DNA of 64,000 nucleotides. Origin: Bugula neritina (Eukaryota; Bryozoa; Gymnolaemata; Cheilostomatida; Bugulidae). The notes below the pieces were generated by a model. That model searched no databases. It was not told the DNA's origin and saw nothing but the letters and a program-made list of their open reading frames with translations. The translations under genes were made by a program, and so were the position numbers. Positions 60,476 through 64,000 of the stretch are shown piece by piece; positions within the stretch are counted from its first letter, which is position 1; the number at the start of each line of letters is the position of its first letter. The stretch covers positions 7,204,698 through 7,268,697 of the forward strand of contig OZ037765.1 in NCBI GenBank assembly GCA_964035545.1, in the 5' to 3' direction.

Positions 60476-61079
60476 TGAATTTGATGAGCTTAACTTTAAA
60501 TTTAATTTTCAACATGAAATTTAAATTAAAATAGCTTATGCGGATTTACTCATTTAGGTTAAAACGGCTAGTATTATTGAATATTGTTCAATTCAAGTAA
60601 AATAATTAACTTAAACAATTATTATAAATAAATATCTACAATTATCAATTTAAAATTTAGTCGATACGGATAATTAGATTTAAATGGTCACAGCCATCAT
60701 TATCATTTACATTATGATTATAACTTGAAGAAAAACTTCCATCATTGATTTGTTTTAATTTTAGCTGGTAACCAGGCATTTCTACCTTACATAGAAAAGA
60801 GCACGCTATAAGGTCATTAAAATATCCTTGACCGAACCTTCATACGCCTTCCACTTCCGCTTATTATTTTAGTCTAAAAGTCAATGTTACAGTAAAACAT
60901 GTTTAGTTTTGTACTTATAGTTAAACATCATCAAGGGCAAGTGAGAATTTTCGAACGTCGAAGTAAAAGCAAGAACACATAATTCATAAAAAATGATAAA
61001 TAATCATTTTGCTTACCTAGTCTTGTGATTAACTTAGAATTTTAGCTAAGCTTAAGTCAAAATCAAATTGACTGAACAA

Positions 61080-61990
61080 TTTGAATTATAGTAATAATAT
61101 TTATAATAAAATTAAATTTATCATCATAGTCATAATCATAATGTTAATGATCATTTATAATTGTGCATAATCATGACGGAATAAAGTTAATTTTAATATT
61201 TTTATTTTAATTTAATTTTATCTTAATTTATCATATCAATAATTTATAAAAATAATCAGTATGATATTGATACTGATAGTCATAGTGAGTATGACTATGA
61301 GTATGAGTTTCAGTAATCTGTAATTCTGCTTACTTACCTTAGGCTTATCATTGTTATTATGGGCTATGCTTATGGTGATGCTGTTAGACTAAAATTTAGT
61401 GTTACTGTTAGTGTTGGCAATATGAATATATATTTATAACCTGTCCAAACAATCTACCTAAATACTAATAGATGCTTTTTATCATATTTGAACACAGATT
61501 GCAAGGAAGTTCTACCTTATCTGATCATTTGACATTTTTATTTAGTGACTTAGTATTACATTTACAGTGTATCATTTGGTCATAGTGTTAGTCACACTCG
61601 CAGTCAATGTTACACTTAGTCTTATTGACTAACACTTGCAGTTACATTTGCTCTTAGTTTTACTAACTAGCAATAACAGTGATTTATTACTAGACCTGGT
61701 GTTTAGACTTACAATTACTGATACTCATGAACTTATAGTTATAGTTAGTCAGTAATAGTAATACTAACTTGCTCTTAAAGTTACAGTGCAGCCTTAGTCA
61801 GATAGTCTTATGTCTCATCAATTACTATTACTATTAGTATCACTATCTGATTTAGCAGTAGGCCACTGTTAAAGTTAATCTTATCACTTATGATAGTCAT
61901 AGTCATATGTTTATCACTATGAGTATGAGTTATGTTTTAGTATTAGCATTATGATTATCAAATTCAATAGGAATGTAAAATTCAATGTCT
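61080..61990. repeat. Degenerate AxT / AGTCAT-like triplet-phased repeat between TUBE1 and RAB35
   Basis: Words such as ATAGTCATAATC, AGTATGACTATGAG and ACTATTACTATTAGTATC recur with triplet phase across roughly 900 bp. Weaker echoes continue to about 62220. Lies in the shared 5' interval of two divergent genes. Confidence 0.6.
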
Positions 61991-62339
61991 TTACTCCTTA
62001 TTAATGTTATTGAAAAGTCAAACGGAACTATTGGGACTATTGGTGTGAGCAAGTACTACTAACAGCTATAGTACTTCTAACATTAATTTAAAGTAATAGT
62101 AGGTGGAACTGCAATAGTCATTATGATTATGACCATCACTAGTCTAAATCTAATTCTTAAGTGATAGTCTATTACTTTGAGCTAAAGCTTGACTTTATTC
62201 TCACTATTACTTTAGTCCCCATTCTATGATTTGTACTACAATACTGACTATGTTCCTTGATATATGTACTGTGTTTTAACTAAATGATAATAAAAATGAT
62301 TAACTATGAACATTATATATTTTGACTCGACAAATCAGA

Positions 62340-62480
62340 TGTGGCTTGGTGGTTAGATACCTTATTTCATATGATAATGAGCTCAAGTTCTAACAGACTA
62401 ATTGATGGTGTCATAATTGTATTTGTGGCATAATATAACTCTCAATGCTACTGAACCTAATCTTCTTACTGGGTTTCTTA
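62340..62480 (+). mobile_element. Diverged tRNA-derived SINE relic
   Basis: A-box-like TGGCTTGGTGG and a weak B-box-like AGTTCTAAC, followed by GGTGTCATAATTG and TTGTGGCAT, resembling the body of the copy at 45180-45410. Strongly decayed. Confidence 0.4.
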
Positions 62481-62879
62481 CAAATATTGTGGTGTTAAAC
62501 AAAAAAAAGTTCTATAATATATATATATATATATTGACTTGATCAAAAACTTACCATTTAAACTAATTTTATACATTCACTAGATTTAGGCTTGCCTTGA
62601 ATTTTTTTCTAAATTGACTTGATTAACCATTGACTTGCATGACTTTCACTCACTGTAACTCCACATTTATGTTTAATTTTAAAAAAGTGTTGATGATCTT
62701 ACACTGCATGCTTGAGTTACTCGTTGCATCATTTTGCTCTATATTTAAATTGTATTATTTTTAGCTCAAGCTTTAACTAAGCTTCAAGTAAAGCTGCAAG
62801 AAAACCTGATTACCTTTGCTGTAAAGTTGTGTAATTGCAAGTGAGTGCAAGTGACATTTTTATTATTTAACAAAAAGTG

Positions 62880-64000
<1,121 letters not shown>

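Overview
This is a eukaryotic nuclear window: AT-rich, intron-rich, with GT-AG (and one probable GC-AG) splicing and the standard code. It is best explained as a non-insect, non-nematode invertebrate. The gene set includes epsilon-tubulin, a three-dsRBD TARBP2/PRKRA-type protein, MITOK/CCDC51 and a Shal channel. Protein similarity to vertebrate orthologues is high, and DNA-transposon remnants and tRNA-derived SINEs are abundant. I cannot fix the phylum from the sequence; a lophotrochozoan-like animal is a guess. All gene models were spliced by eye, with reading phase checked across every junction.

Layout. 212-2163 (-): 5' part of ANAPC4, running off the left edge. 2.3-10.6 kb: intergenic, with degenerate AxT repeats and a 300-bp (CTACA)n array. 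10677-15633 (+): a complete Shal/Kv4 potassium channel with a duplicated, equal-length exon encoding the second half of the pore and S6. 15973-18994 (-): CCDC51/MITOK, convergent with Shal. 21043-25319 (-): a four-exon type II membrane protein with a GH130/GT108-like five-bladed propeller; an opposite-strand look-alike of its signal-anchor exon lies in its second intron. 28254-45596 (-): ERCC3/XPB in 17 exons. Its introns hold a nested DEDDh exonuclease gene on the other strand (40373-41114), a Tc1/mariner carcass, a SINE, a hAT MITE, a long foldback element, and minisatellites, two of which are built from the gene's own splice junctions. 45.6-51.9 kb: intergenic, with AxT repeats, a second MITE and a LINE remnant. 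51950-55060 (+): TARBP2/PRKRA-like RNAi cofactor. 56035-60475 (-): epsilon-tubulin (TUBE1). 62880 to the right edge (+): 5' part of RAB35.

The genes are mostly housekeeping and do not form a pathway: cell-cycle ubiquitination, NER/TFIIH helicase, centriole tubulin, endosomal Rab, miRNA/siRNA loading, mitochondrial K+ flux and neuronal A-type current. The most noteworthy structures are the Shal mutually exclusive exon pair, the ERCC3 splice-site minisatellites, the nested exonuclease, and recurrent degenerate trinucleotide-phased repeats in gene 5' flanks.
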